A stretch of 64,000 bases of DNA from Lysinibacillus sp. ZYM-1 (GTDB lineage Bacteria; Bacillota; Bacilli; Bacillales_A; Planococcaceae), in NCBI RefSeq assembly GCF_001308875.1, contig NZ_KQ465128.1, forward strand, positions 1 through 64,000, in the 5' to 3' direction. The notes under the pieces are model-generated. The model saw only the letters and a list, made by a program, of their open reading frames with translations. It had not been told where the DNA came from and did no database searches. Position numbers and translations under genes: made by a program. Below are positions 8,910 to 17,949 of the stretch, in pieces; within the stretch, counting starts at the first letter, position 1, and every line of letters starts with the position of its first letter.

Positions 8910-9374
8910 TTATTTTGCCCTCCCCAGAATATACACATTTTCCATTGTTGCTTTGCTATTTGTACTGTTTTCAATAACTTCTAGATGTACATAAACCGCA
9001 TTTTTATAAGTGTCATCTTCAAGAAATGTTTCTACTATTAAATAGTAAGTAAAACGATCTTCTTCATGTGGTAAATATTTATAAACTTGGTTAGTCGGTA
9101 GAGAAGACAGGGACGTTCCAGGATTCTCTTCATCCAATGTAAAGCCCCCTGCTATTTCTTCATATGAAGCAGCCCCACTAGACGCATTATAAATCTCCTC
9201 CATCTTTATCTGTGCTGCATAAGTAGCATCCATAATATCATTTGACTTATGCGTTGTTTTATTTGACTGAACGAGCAAACCAAAAAATGAAATTAACACA
9301 ATTCCTATTATTAAAAGAGCAGCGACAACTTCGATCAAAGACAAGCCTTTATCGTTTTTAAGGTATTTTATCAA
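8910..9374 (-). CDS. Minor prepilin, PulI/PilV-like
   Basis: This is a 154-residue prepilin with leader LIKYLKNDKG and mature start LSLIEVVAALLIIGI. The glutamate at mature position 5 and one membrane helix mark it as a PilD substrate. The preferred start is TTG at 9374 with GGGGGA 6 bases upstream; the open frame to 9500 adds a segment unlike any pilin leader. It opens the leftward operon pulI-like, pulJ-like, pilX-like. These minor pilins are expected to prime assembly at the pilus tip. Confidence 0.72.
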   Translation of the reverse strand: MIKYLKNDKGLSLIEVVAALLIIGIVLISFFGLLVQSNKTTHKSNDIMDATYAAQIKMEEIYNASSGAASYEEIAGGFTLDEENPGTSLSSLPTNQVYKYLPHEEDRFTYYLIVETFLEDDTYKNAVYVHLEVIENSTNSKATMENVYILGRAK

Positions 9375-9396
9375 TCTAAATCCCCCTATATAAATA

Positions 9397-9412
9397 TATT
9401 GATATATCAATA
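9397..9412. promoter_or_regulatory. 16-bp perfect palindrome upstream of the minor pilin operon
   Basis: TATTGATATATCAATA reads the same on both strands and lies 22 bases before the TTG start at 9374, inside AT-rich DNA where the leftward promoter should be. It could be an operator; no cognate regulator is evident in the locus. The rest of 9413-9887 is AT-rich, holds no gene that can be supported, and must contain the divergent pilus promoters. Confidence 0.4.
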
Positions 9413-9887
9413 GTTTGAAATTCTGCGTGTCATCCTCATGTTTAACAACTCGTAGCAAAGGTTTAGCAGCCGTTTGAAGACTGGGAAACTCCTCCATCAT
9501 TTAATGTCCGTAAAATAAATATCTTTTTACCAGGTATGTAAAATCTTCTGAATATCATAATTTTTAGTGATAAACATTTAGTTCACTTCACTTTATTCAA
9601 CAAGCTATAAATTAATTATTTTGACCTAAGCAAATACTTCAATATTAGGTGGTGACTTTAAGCTAATTGATTAAGGCCTATTATAACAAATCATAGTTAT
9701 ATATCGAATGGAATTGAGGTTAATTATAGTATTTTATAACTAATTATTGAATTATTTCTGAACTTTTATTTAGTTTATTTAATTAAAACCGGGATAATGT
9801 TGATTTTTTGGTAGTGTTAAATTACTATGTAAGTAGCATTATTTGTATATAAATTGAAAATCAATAATCAAATAAAGGATGGTGCGA

Positions 9888-11219
9888 ATGAAAACATACA
9901 TAAAAATAATTAGCTTGTTTTTGATGATTGTTCTATTTGTAGGATTTTTTGTTCCATCATTTGTGCTAAACGGCACAGTTTTTGCTAAAGGGAGTCCTGG
10001 TTCTTCAACAATTGGTGGTATTCCAGTAGAAGGCTTTGATTCAGAAAATGTTATACAAGTTATCCGTGAGGCTGTGGAAAAATGGCAAGAAACATCTCTC
10101 ATTGTGAGTGGCGGTAGCACAGAACAGGAGATTAATGCACATGATTTACAGTTTGAAATAGAACAGGTGGTTGCTCAATATATAAACCTGTCTAAAAAGC
10201 CATGGTATGCGTTTTGGCAAAAAGAAAAAGTTATACATCTCCCCATTCCGGTATTGGTAAATGATTCGGTTATCCAGGATCTTGATGCAGTAGGTATTTG
10301 GGATACCGAAAAAACATTGGAAAAATTAACTATACAAGCAAGCTATTTGAAAGAGCATGAGGTTGAAGCGGTTGTCAACGATGAAATGTTACAAGTAGAC
10401 GAAAGAATTGCCTTTCAGATTGCTAATTTACCAACAGATGGTCGAGGGGTTGGAAAAATAATTCCGTTATTAAATGATGTCAACATTGTTCCAAACCAAT
10501 CGATCTCCTTGCTTTCACTTTTAGGAGAACAAGCTGGTGTTGTAAATGATGCAGGTTTAGATTTTATAGCATCCGTGCTATACAGTGTAATCCTTCAAAC
10601 AGATTATGAAATTCTAGAAAGACATTCTCAGCAGAGAAATCCAAGTTATTTACAACAAGGAGTAGAAGTCGATATCAATGCGTCATTAGCAAAAGACTTG
10701 CAGTTTATTAATCGATCAAATCAGCTTGGTAAATTGAAAGCGACGATTGAAGGCAATCAAGTAAAAATAGAAGTCTATGCGGCAGTAAAAGACAAGGACA
10801 TCACAGTTCGTGTCAGCAAGGATAAAATCGTTATGCCGCGAATTATTTATCGCTATTCAGAAGATTTAAAGGCTGGCCAAGAACGAGTGGATCAAGAGGG
10901 GAAAGAGGGGGTACGTGTAGAAGTTTATCGTTCAATTGTAAAGAATGGGGCAACGGAAGAACAGTTAATCAGTAGAGATTACTATGCACCTCAAAATCGA
11001 ATCGTTACCCGTTCGTCGCAGGAGCCTGTAACCGTTACTACGCCAACTCAACAAGCAGGAGCAGATACAGCGGACTCTGATTTGGCAATTGATTTAGACG
11101 GAAATGGCTTACCTGATGTAAAACCTTCACCACAAGAGGAAACAAAGAAAGATGATGGACCAGAAATTGTCTACGGCTACTATGATAAGGGTGGTAATTT
11201 TGTACAAACAAGCCCATAA
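9888..11219 (+). CDS. VanW family protein with C-terminal G5 domain, first gene of the pil operon
   Basis: This 443-residue exported protein has a signal peptide or anchor at residues 1-30 (MKTYIKIISLFLMIVLF and onward, small residues before AKGSP). The middle resembles VanW/YoaR-type proteins, with a PNQSISLLSLLGEQAGVVNDAG segment corresponding to the family's NPGKTFSF region. A G5-like domain (about residues 320-390) carries IIYRYSEDLKAGQERVDQEG and VEVYRS. The tail DLDGNGLPDVKP looks like a calcium-binding loop. The ATG at 9888 is preferred over 9879 because AAAGGA then has 8-base spacing. It sits 17 bases before pilB and is probably cotranscribed; a cell-wall-associated pilus accessory role is inferred. 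Confidence 0.72.
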   Translation: MKTYIKIISLFLMIVLFVGFFVPSFVLNGTVFAKGSPGSSTIGGIPVEGFDSENVIQVIREAVEKWQETSLIVSGGSTEQEINAHDLQFEIEQVVAQYINLSKKPWYAFWQKEKVIHLPIPVLVNDSVIQDLDAVGIWDTEKTLEKLTIQASYLKEHEVEAVVNDEMLQVDERIAFQIANLPTDGRGVGKIIPLLNDVNIVPNQSISLLSLLGEQAGVVNDAGLDFIASVLYSVILQTDYEILERHSQQRNPSYLQQGVEVDINASLAKDLQFINRSNQLGKLKATIEGNQVKIEVYAAVKDKDITVRVSKDKIVMPRIIYRYSEDLKAGQERVDQEGKEGVRVEVYRSIVKNGATEEQLISRDYYAPQNRIVTRSSQEPVTVTTPTQQAGADTADSDLAIDLDGNGLPDVKPSPQEETKKDDGPEIVYGYYDKGGNFVQTSP

Positions 11220-11236
11220 CGATTGGAGGTATGTTT

Positions 11237-12907
11237 ATGGCAATAAAACCAGGTAGAAAACGTTTAGGTGATTTACTTGTTGAATCTGGGGTTATCACAA
11301 TCGAACAGTTAGAGTACGCATTAACTACGAAGTTAAAAAATGAGAAACTGGGAGATTTCCTTATTAAAGAAAACTTCTTAACGGAACAGCAGCTCATTGA
11401 AGTACTTGAATTTCAGCTGGGTATCCCACATATTAGCCTAAATCAATTTTCAATTAGTCCCGATTTATTGCAATTAATTCCTGCCGAACTTGCTAAGCGA
11501 ACCAATATTATGCCAATACGCAAAGAGAAAAATAAATTATTTATCGCCATGGAAGACCCGATGGATTATTTTGCGATTGAAGAAGTTCGTATGACGACAG
11601 GCTGTCAAATCGAGACAAGTATTGCAGCAAAAGATGATTTATATCGCACTATTACTAAATACTATGATTTGCAGGAGTCGATGGATGCTGCGATGTTAGA
11701 TTTAGCAGCGACGAGCACTGAAACGCAAGAGGAGATTGAGAATGACGACTCACCTATTGTGCGTTTAGTGAATCAAATCATTGCCAATGGTGTAGCACAA
11801 AGAGCGAGTGATATTCATTTCGACCCGCAAGAAACAGAGCTACGTGTACGTTATCGGGTCGATGGAGTACTTCGCACTGAGCGATCTTTACCGAAGCATA
11901 TGCAAAATGTTGTACTAGCTCGTATTAAAATTATGGGCAACTTAAATATTACTGAAAATCGTATCCCTCAAGATGGTCGTATTAAAACGAATGTTCATTT
12001 CAGACCTGTTGATATACGTTTAGCGACATTACCGACTGTCTATGGTGAAAAGGTTGTTATGAGACTTTTAGATTTAACCAATTCAGCAAATGATATTGAT
12101 AAATTGGGCTTTAATAGAAGAAATGAAGCGCTCTTTAGAAAAATGATTGCCCATCCAAATGGAATCATGCTTATAACGGGACCAACAGGCTCAGGTAAAT
12201 CCTCTACGTTATATGCGGCACTCTCTCATTTAAATGAAGAAGGTGTCAATATCATAACGGTTGAGGATCCTGTTGAATATCAGTTAGATGGCATCAATCA
12301 GATTCAAGTAAAGGAAGAGGTTGGCTTAACGTTTGCCCTAGGGTTACGTTCCATTTTACGACAAGATCCTGACATTGTGATGGTGGGGGAAATTCGAGAT
12401 CTTGAAACAGCACAAATAGCTATTCGTGCTTCCCTAACAGGCCATTTAGTGTTGAGTACGCTCCATACAAATAGTGCAGTAGAATCTATCTCGCGTTTAC
12501 ATGATATGGGTATTGAACCATTTCTACTATCCTCATCACTTGTAGGTATTATGGCTCAAAGACTTGTCCGTAAAGTATGCCGTGATTGTGCTGAACCTTA
12601 TGAATTTACAACTCGTGAACTTGAAATACTAGAGGAAAATGGTGTGGAGGGTGTGACGCATGGTAAAAAAGGGCGTGGCTGTCCTGCCTGTAGTAACACT
12701 GGCTATAGAGGACGTATGGCTATCCATGAAATTCTTCCTGTTGATAGACAAGTGAAGGATATGATTTTAAATCGTGTAGGTGACTTAGCGCTACGGGATT
12801 ATATGAAGGAAAAAGGCTATCACACCTTATTAATAGATGGATTATTAAAGGTTGTAGCTGGTCAAACAACAACATCAGAAATATTACGTGTCGCAAGTGC
12901 AGATTAG
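11237..12907 (+). CDS. pilB: Type IV pilus extension ATPase PilB (GspE/PulE family)
   Basis: This 556-residue hexameric ATPase drives pilin polymerisation at the inner face of the membrane. An N-terminal MshEN-like region (residues 5-150) includes RLGDLLVESGVIT and LGDFLIKENFLT. The core has Walker A GPTGSGKSST near residue 314, the Asp box, Walker B DPDIVMVGEIRD near 376 and a His box. A four-cysteine zinc motif, CRDC near 447 and CPAC near 481, separates extension ATPases from PilT. The ATG at 11237 gives GGAGG a 7-base spacing and is chosen over 11231. It is followed by pilT after 11 bases. Confidence 0.95.
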   Translation: MAIKPGRKRLGDLLVESGVITIEQLEYALTTKLKNEKLGDFLIKENFLTEQQLIEVLEFQLGIPHISLNQFSISPDLLQLIPAELAKRTNIMPIRKEKNKLFIAMEDPMDYFAIEEVRMTTGCQIETSIAAKDDLYRTITKYYDLQESMDAAMLDLAATSTETQEEIENDDSPIVRLVNQIIANGVAQRASDIHFDPQETELRVRYRVDGVLRTERSLPKHMQNVVLARIKIMGNLNITENRIPQDGRIKTNVHFRPVDIRLATLPTVYGEKVVMRLLDLTNSANDIDKLGFNRRNEALFRKMIAHPNGIMLITGPTGSGKSSTLYAALSHLNEEGVNIITVEDPVEYQLDGINQIQVKEEVGLTFALGLRSILRQDPDIVMVGEIRDLETAQIAIRASLTGHLVLSTLHTNSAVESISRLHDMGIEPFLLSSSLVGIMAQRLVRKVCRDCAEPYEFTTRELEILEENGVEGVTHGKKGRGCPACSNTGYRGRMAIHEILPVDRQVKDMILNRVGDLALRDYMKEKGYHTLLIDGLLKVVAGQTTTSEILRVASAD

Positions 12908-12918
12908 GGGTGACAGAA

Positions 12919-13965
12919 ATGACAGCATATTCAATTGTTGAATTATTAACACGTGCATTTGAAAAAAAGGCATCAGATCTTCATTTAACAAAAGGCATTC
13001 CACCAGTATATCGTATCCATGGGCAGCTGGAACAATATGGTGCAGACCCATTGGAAACCGAAGATTTAAAAGAAATGGTGAAAATCATTCTTCCTGTCCA
13101 TAAACAGCAGGAATTTGAAGAAAGAGGAGAAACAGACTTTAACTTTTCATTGCCCGGGAAATGTCGATTTCGTGTAAATGCGTATCATCAGCGTAATGAA
13201 GTGACGATTGCAGCGCGTTTAATCGAGGCAAAAATTCCTTCTATTGAAGCGCTTAATATGCCACAAGTGTTATATAAACTTGCGGAGAAACCACAAGGCT
13301 TAATTTTAGTTACTGGTCCAACTGGCTCTGGTAAATCAACTACTTTAGCGGCAATGATTGATTATATCAACGAAACACGGTCGAAACATATTATTACGTT
13401 AGAGGATCCTATTGAATATTTGCATACGCATAAGAAATCGATTATCAATCAACGTGAAGTTGGAGTCGATACCAAGAGTTTCGCTAATGGTTTACGTGCT
13501 TCATTACGTCAGGATCCCGACATTATTTTAGTAGGGGAAATGCGAGATTATGAAACGATTTCTACGGCTATCACAGCAGCTGAAACAGGACATTTGGTGA
13601 TGGCAACACTTCATACAAGTAGTGCACCTACGACGATTGACCGTATTATTGATGTCTTTCCGCCACATCAGCAAGGTCAAATTAGAGTACAGCTTGCAAA
13701 TGTTTTGCAAGGCATTATTTCTCAACGTTTATTTGTACGTAAAGATGTTGAAGGGCGCATTGCTGCAACAGAAATATTAGTACAGGCATCTGCTATTTCG
13801 AATTTAATTCGTAATGAAAAAATACACCAAATTCCAAGTGTGATGCAGACAAGTAAAGCTTTAGGCATGCACACTTTAGAATCTTCGATGCAGCATTTGA
13901 TTGCTACTGGCAAGATTTCGCTAGAGGATGCTCGTCCATATATGAATGCTGGTGATTATAGTTGA
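12919..13965 (+). CDS. pilT: Twitching motility retraction ATPase PilT
   Basis: This 348-residue ATPase depolymerises the pilus. It shows SDLHLTKGIPPVYRIHG in the N-terminal domain, Walker A GPTGSGKSTT near residue 131, DPIEYLH in the Asp box, Walker B DPDIILVGEMRD near 199 and HLVMATLHTSSA in the His box. It lacks the four-cysteine zinc motif of PilB, as PilT proteins do. The ATG at 12919 is preferred over the in-frame GTG at 12910 because AGGGGTG then lies 6 bases away. The stop overlaps the TTG start of pilC. Its presence predicts retractile pili and possibly twitching or DNA uptake. Confidence 0.95.
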   Translation: MTAYSIVELLTRAFEKKASDLHLTKGIPPVYRIHGQLEQYGADPLETEDLKEMVKIILPVHKQQEFEERGETDFNFSLPGKCRFRVNAYHQRNEVTIAARLIEAKIPSIEALNMPQVLYKLAEKPQGLILVTGPTGSGKSTTLAAMIDYINETRSKHIITLEDPIEYLHTHKKSIINQREVGVDTKSFANGLRASLRQDPDIILVGEMRDYETISTAITAAETGHLVMATLHTSSAPTTIDRIIDVFPPHQQGQIRVQLANVLQGIISQRLFVRKDVEGRIAATEILVQASAISNLIRNEKIHQIPSVMQTSKALGMHTLESSMQHLIATGKISLEDARPYMNAGDYS

Positions 13966-15167
13966 CGGTATTTCGGTATAGTGGTCGTACTAAAACAGGT
14001 GCGCCTAAAAAAGGAATTATGGAGGCACCGAATAAAAAGGTTGCCATGGAAAAGCTTCGTGCACAGGGAATTAATGCGCGAGAACTGCAAGAATCAAATA
14101 GCATTTTACATAAAGATATTGCCTTTGGAACAAAAGTAAAGCACCAAGAGTTTGTCATTTATTGTCGGCAATATGCAACATTAATTCGTGCTGGTGTTTC
14201 TGTTGTAGAAGCGACCCATATTTTGTGTGAGCAGACACGCAGTAAGCCATTAAAGCGAGCTTTGATGCAAGTTGAAGAGGATATTCGAAGTGGGATGGCC
14301 TTTTCGGATGCAACTGGGAAGCACCCCAAAGTATTTCCATTGCTATTTGTCAATATGATGCGCGCAGGAGAGGCCACAGGTAACGTCGACGACACGCTAG
14401 ATCGACTGGCAGGTACGCTTGAAAAGCAGTACAACATCAAGAAAAAAATACAATCGGCCATGACGTACCCGGCGATACTATCTCTTTTAACATTGGTGGT
14501 GGGCATGTTTTTAATGGTTTTTATTGTGCCAACCTTCATGGATGCGTTTAAAGAGATGGATTTAGAAATGCCATTAATTACAGTGATTGTCGTAGGTATC
14601 AGTGATTGGTTGATTCGATTTTGGTATGTTGTGGTTTTAGCCTTAGTAGTGCTAGTAGTGGGCGCACACTTTTTCTATAAAAATAATAAAGAATTTCATT
14701 ATACAGTAAACGTTTTTTTACTTCGTATGCCAATCTTCGGCCAACTTTTGCAAAAGGATGTCATTGCCAGAATGACAAGAACATTATCAACCCTTTTCAG
14801 TAGTTCTGTCCCGATTTTACAAGCTTTAACGATTGTCGAAAAAGTTGGTGGAAATCCGGTTCTTGGAAAAGTGGTATTGGAGGCTCGGGATAATTTAGAA
14901 AAGGGTGGTACTTTATCAGAGCCGCTTGAAAAAAGCTGGCTATTTCCGCCACTTGTTACACAAATGACATCTATAGGTGAAAAAACCGGATCATTGGATT
15001 ATATGCTTGAAAAGATTGCTGATTTTTATGAAGAAGAAGTAAATCGTGCCGTCGATACCATGAAATCACTTATTGAGCCTTTAATGATCGTGGTACTTGC
15101 TCTAGTTGTAGGGGTTATTGTAGCGGCGATATTTTTACCAATGTTCCAATTATATGAAAATATGTGA
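13962..15167 (+). CDS. pilC: Type IV pilus inner-membrane platform protein PilC (GspF family)
   Basis: This 401-residue protein has two repeated T2SSF domains: cytoplasmic helices near residues 70-170, membrane helices near 170 and 220, a second helical domain at 270-370, and a last helix at 375-395. Motifs include RAGVSVVEA, MRAGEATGNVDDTL and TSIGEKTGSLDYML. The first 40 residues (FRYSGRTKTGAPKKGIMEA) match the usual PilC N-terminus. The start is TTG in a TTGA overlap with the pilT stop, so expression is coupled. PilC connects PilB/PilT to the growing pilus. Confidence 0.93.
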   Translation: MTVFRYSGRTKTGAPKKGIMEAPNKKVAMEKLRAQGINARELQESNSILHKDIAFGTKVKHQEFVIYCRQYATLIRAGVSVVEATHILCEQTRSKPLKRALMQVEEDIRSGMAFSDATGKHPKVFPLLFVNMMRAGEATGNVDDTLDRLAGTLEKQYNIKKKIQSAMTYPAILSLLTLVVGMFLMVFIVPTFMDAFKEMDLEMPLITVIVVGISDWLIRFWYVVVLALVVLVVGAHFFYKNNKEFHYTVNVFLLRMPIFGQLLQKDVIARMTRTLSTLFSSSVPILQALTIVEKVGGNPVLGKVVLEARDNLEKGGTLSEPLEKSWLFPPLVTQMTSIGEKTGSLDYMLEKIADFYEEEVNRAVDTMKSLIEPLMIVVLALVVGVIVAAIFLPMFQLYENM

Positions 15168-15281
15168 TAGAAATTAATGTCTGTCTTCCGCTTTATGGAA
15201 ATTATCTACTTGGAAGATGCTAATAATAAGAGTGGAAAGTAGGTAGCTATTCATGGTTAGGGATTAAAGGAGAGACCGGAC

Positions 15282-15758
15282 ATGGGGAATGTGCTAAAGA
15301 ACGAAAAAGGCTTGACATCAATCGAACTTTTAGCAGTCATTGTTATTCTTGCTGTAGTTGCAGCAATAGCAGTTCCAGCAATAAGTAATACCATTGATAA
15401 TTCACGTTATAAGGCATTAAAGGCGGATACACTCCATGTTATTCATGGCGCACAATTTTATTTTATGGAACATCAAACCGCCGATCAATGGCAAATAGTC
15501 TATGTGAAAGACTTAGTATCGGAAGGTTATTTAGATAGTGCAGGTAAAATATTGGAGGCAGACAAAGAAGGTCAGAATGCCAATGTCCAATTTATCGATG
15601 GCAACTACTATTTTAATGCACATGCAATTTATTATAACAATGGAAAGTATATTAATTTTGATAATGCAACCATCGAGCATATTGCAGATGATAATCGCAA
15701 AGGCAATCAAGGATATGGTGGCATATGTATTGGGCGAGATTGTGTAGATTCGCCGTAA
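15282..15758 (+). CDS. Type IV prepilin
   Basis: This 158-residue prepilin has leader MGNVLKNEKG and mature N-terminus LTSIELLAVIVILAVVAAIA; Glu5 and the hydrophobic helix are intact. The C-terminal part ends with two cysteines (GGICIGRDCVDSP) that could form the disulfide loop of pilins. It lies 114 bases after pilC and 55 bases before a second, similar prepilin, so the pair probably arose by duplication. The ribosome site (AAAGGAGAGA) is good. Whether this one or the next is the major pilin cannot be decided from sequence. Confidence 0.88.
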   Translation: MGNVLKNEKGLTSIELLAVIVILAVVAAIAVPAISNTIDNSRYKALKADTLHVIHGAQFYFMEHQTADQWQIVYVKDLVSEGYLDSAGKILEADKEGQNANVQFIDGNYYFNAHAIYYNNGKYINFDNATIEHIADDNRKGNQGYGGICIGRDCVDSP

Positions 15759-15813
15759 TTTTCAGAAGCTCGTGTTAACACACTTCATATAAAACTATTG
15801 AGGAGGAAACACT

Positions 15814-16275
15814 ATGTTTAAAAAATGGAAAAATAATAAACTATTGAAAAATGAAAAAGGTTTAACATTGGTGGAACTATTAGCTGTCATTGTTATCCTG
15901 GCAATTATTGCAGCCATTGCTGTACCAGCAATTGGGAATATTATTAATAAGTCGAAGGACCGTGCGATTTTAGCTGAAGCGTCAAATATCCTTGCTGGGG
16001 CGAAGATTGCTTATATTGATGGGGCTTGTGGAGAAAGTGATAATGTATGTAGTGCTGAGGAATTAAAAGATTTTGTAGATGGCATTGAGTTAGCGACTAA
16101 CGATCAAGTAGAGTATAACGAAAAAGAATGGAAAATAACGTACTCCAGATTAGGTGCCATAAAATTAGATGATTTTAAAGATAATATTACTTCCAATACT
16201 ATTACAGAAGCTAATTTAAATAAAAACCTAACAAAAGCAGGCGGTACACCAAAGACAAATCCAACAACGCCATAA
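15814..16275 (+). CDS. pilA: Type IV prepilin, candidate major pilin
   Basis: This 153-residue prepilin has leader MFKKWKNNKLLKNEKG and mature start LTLVELLAVIVILAIIAAIA. One cysteine pair (CGESDNVC) lies near residue 70 and the C-terminus is threonine/proline-rich (GGTPKTNPTTP). The ribosome site TTGAGGAGGAAACACT is the strongest in the operon, and a 13-bp hairpin without a T-run follows the gene. Both fit a highly expressed subunit whose mRNA 3' end is protected. It is close in sequence to the preceding prepilin through the N-terminal helix and diverges after it. Confidence 0.88.
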   Translation: MFKKWKNNKLLKNEKGLTLVELLAVIVILAIIAAIAVPAIGNIINKSKDRAILAEASNILAGAKIAYIDGACGESDNVCSAEELKDFVDGIELATNDQVEYNEKEWKITYSRLGAIKLDDFKDNITSNTITEANLNKNLTKAGGTPKTNPTTP

Positions 16276-16291
16276 TCGGTCCTCCCAACTT

Positions 16292-16325
16292 AAACAGAAA
16301 CGCATAATTTCTTGCGTTTCTGTTT
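16292..16325 (+). other. Perfect 13-bp hairpin without T-run between pilA and pilM
   Basis: Bases 16292-16304 are exactly complementary to 16313-16325 with an 8-base loop. The next bases are GGGAAA, not T, so termination would be partial. It may stabilise the upstream pilin mRNA or lower expression of pilMNO. Confidence 0.65.
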
Positions 16326-16381
16326 GGGAAATGGATGACTAATTATCATTTGTACTGAATAGCAAAAGGAGGTCTTTTCAC

Positions 16382-17356
16382 ATGTTTAAGAGAAAGAGAA
16401 AGTCGCATGTTTCGATTGAACTAAAGGATTATGTGCTGCGTGCGATTGTGGCGAAAGGACCGGAACCTCATCAGTGGCAAGGTTATGAATATCCTTTAGC
16501 AGCTGGCATCGTTGAAAATGGAACAATTGTAGATGAAGTTGCTCTTTTTGAGATCATAAAGGAGCAAGTTGTGAGATGGACAGGGAAGAAACAGCCTGTC
16601 CGTATGTTTGTGCCAGATACGACTGTGTTATTAAAAAATTTTGAGCATCCTAAAGATGTGAAGCCTCAGGAATTACGTGGATATGCAGAAATGGAGCTTG
16701 GCCACTCCATACATTTACCATTTCAGGATCCGCTAATTGATGTTTATGATGCCGATGAGGAGGATGGCAAGGCAATATTATTTGCTGCCCCTTCTGAGGA
16801 AATTACGAAAATGGTAGGTATGCTGTTAGATGTTTCGTTAGATCCTGAAGCGGCTGATATTCGTGCATTATGCAATATTCGGTTATTGGAGTACATGTCG
16901 TTATTAATGCCCGATAAAACGTATCTAATAGCCGAATGGTCCATCAACGAACTCTCGATTAGTATTTTTTCCAATGGGCAAATTGAGTTTTTACGTTACC
17001 AATCAATTGAAACAGATATGACACAATGGCATGGCAGAAAAGATGATGAGTTTAGCTATCAGTTTATCTATGAGGGTGAAACAGAAGTTTATCAAATGGT
17101 TGTTATGGATCAAGTTTTAGAGATTGATCGCATGATGAATTTCTTTAAATTTTCTTTACATAAAGGAGAAAAGACAGTGGATGAAATCATCATGCTTGGT
17201 GATAATCCATTGCTGAAATCAATAGGGACCTTGATAGCCTCTAATTTAGAAACACCGTTAATGGTTGTCGATAGCACAAAAATCGAAAAGTCCTTTCCTA
17301 ATTTTAAGAAAGACTATTCAACATTGCTCGGCTTAGCGTTAAAGGAGGTTCATTAA
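16382..17356 (+). CDS. pilM: Pilus assembly protein PilM (actin-like ATPase)
   Basis: This 324-residue cytoplasmic protein has the PilM/FtsA-like fold signature of an N-terminal VSIELKDYVLRAIV strand pair, LPFQDPLIDV in the middle and a C-terminal MVVDSTKI / LLGLALKE segment. PilM binds the cytoplasmic tail of PilN and links the alignment complex to the motor. The PilN gene overlaps its stop by one base. An AAAGGAGG site precedes the ATG. The glycine-rich nucleotide loop is less clear than in proteobacterial PilM, as is usual in Firmicutes. Confidence 0.82.
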   Translation: MFKRKRKSHVSIELKDYVLRAIVAKGPEPHQWQGYEYPLAAGIVENGTIVDEVALFEIIKEQVVRWTGKKQPVRMFVPDTTVLLKNFEHPKDVKPQELRGYAEMELGHSIHLPFQDPLIDVYDADEEDGKAILFAAPSEEITKMVGMLLDVSLDPEAADIRALCNIRLLEYMSLLMPDKTYLIAEWSINELSISIFSNGQIEFLRYQSIETDMTQWHGRKDDEFSYQFIYEGETEVYQMVVMDQVLEIDRMMNFFKFSLHKGEKTVDEIIMLGDNPLLKSIGTLIASNLETPLMVVDSTKIEKSFPNFKKDYSTLLGLALKEVH

Positions 17357-17949
17357 TGGTTCCGGATATAAACCTCTTACCACAACTTGAGAAGAAAACA
17401 GCCTCTCCTAAGCTTTTTTATAGTTTGTTGATGGTCCTAGTTGCTCTTATTGTGGCTTACTTACTTTTTTTATTTTTTACTTCAAAAAGTAATTTGACAC
17501 ATTTAGCCGCAGAGGAACAAACATTAACGACACAGCTTGAACAATTGCAGCAGGAATTAGATACAAGACAAACTATCGATCAAGGGTCAATAGAGAAATC
17601 TGTGTCCTTTATTCAAAGTGTGTCCTACCCAGTAACACCATTGATTGATGAAAGCAAAACTTTACTACCTACTAATGCTTATTTACGTAGCTATATTTTC
17701 GGCGAAAATACGGTGAATATTGAAGCGGATTTTGAAACAATGGCTGATATTTCAAAATATGTGGAGCGACTTTTAATGAGCAGTTATTTTACAGATGCAC
17801 AAATTAATACTGTATCTAATTTTGATATAGAACTGGGTGTACAAAGGGAGTTAACGCCTGAACAAAAGTTTAAAGAAGTACCACGCTATTCAGTGTCCAT
17901 TACAGCGACCATTGATTTTATGTATTTAGCTGGAGGGCGGCGCTCATGA
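17356..17949 (+). CDS. pilN: Pilus alignment protein PilN
   Basis: This 197-residue protein opens with PDINLLPQ, the conserved INLLP tail that docks into PilM. One membrane helix (about residues 18-40) follows, then a coiled coil (LAAEEQTLTTQLEQLQQEL) and a small extracytoplasmic ferredoxin-like domain. It overlaps pilM by one base and pilO by four. It works with PilM and PilO as the assembly platform across the membrane. Sequence similarity to Gram-negative PilN is low outside INLLP, but motif, length and context agree. Confidence 0.85.
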   Translation: MVPDINLLPQLEKKTASPKLFYSLLMVLVALIVAYLLFLFFTSKSNLTHLAAEEQTLTTQLEQLQQELDTRQTIDQGSIEKSVSFIQSVSYPVTPLIDESKTLLPTNAYLRSYIFGENTVNIEADFETMADISKYVERLLMSSYFTDAQINTVSNFDIELGVQRELTPEQKFKEVPRYSVSITATIDFMYLAGGRRS

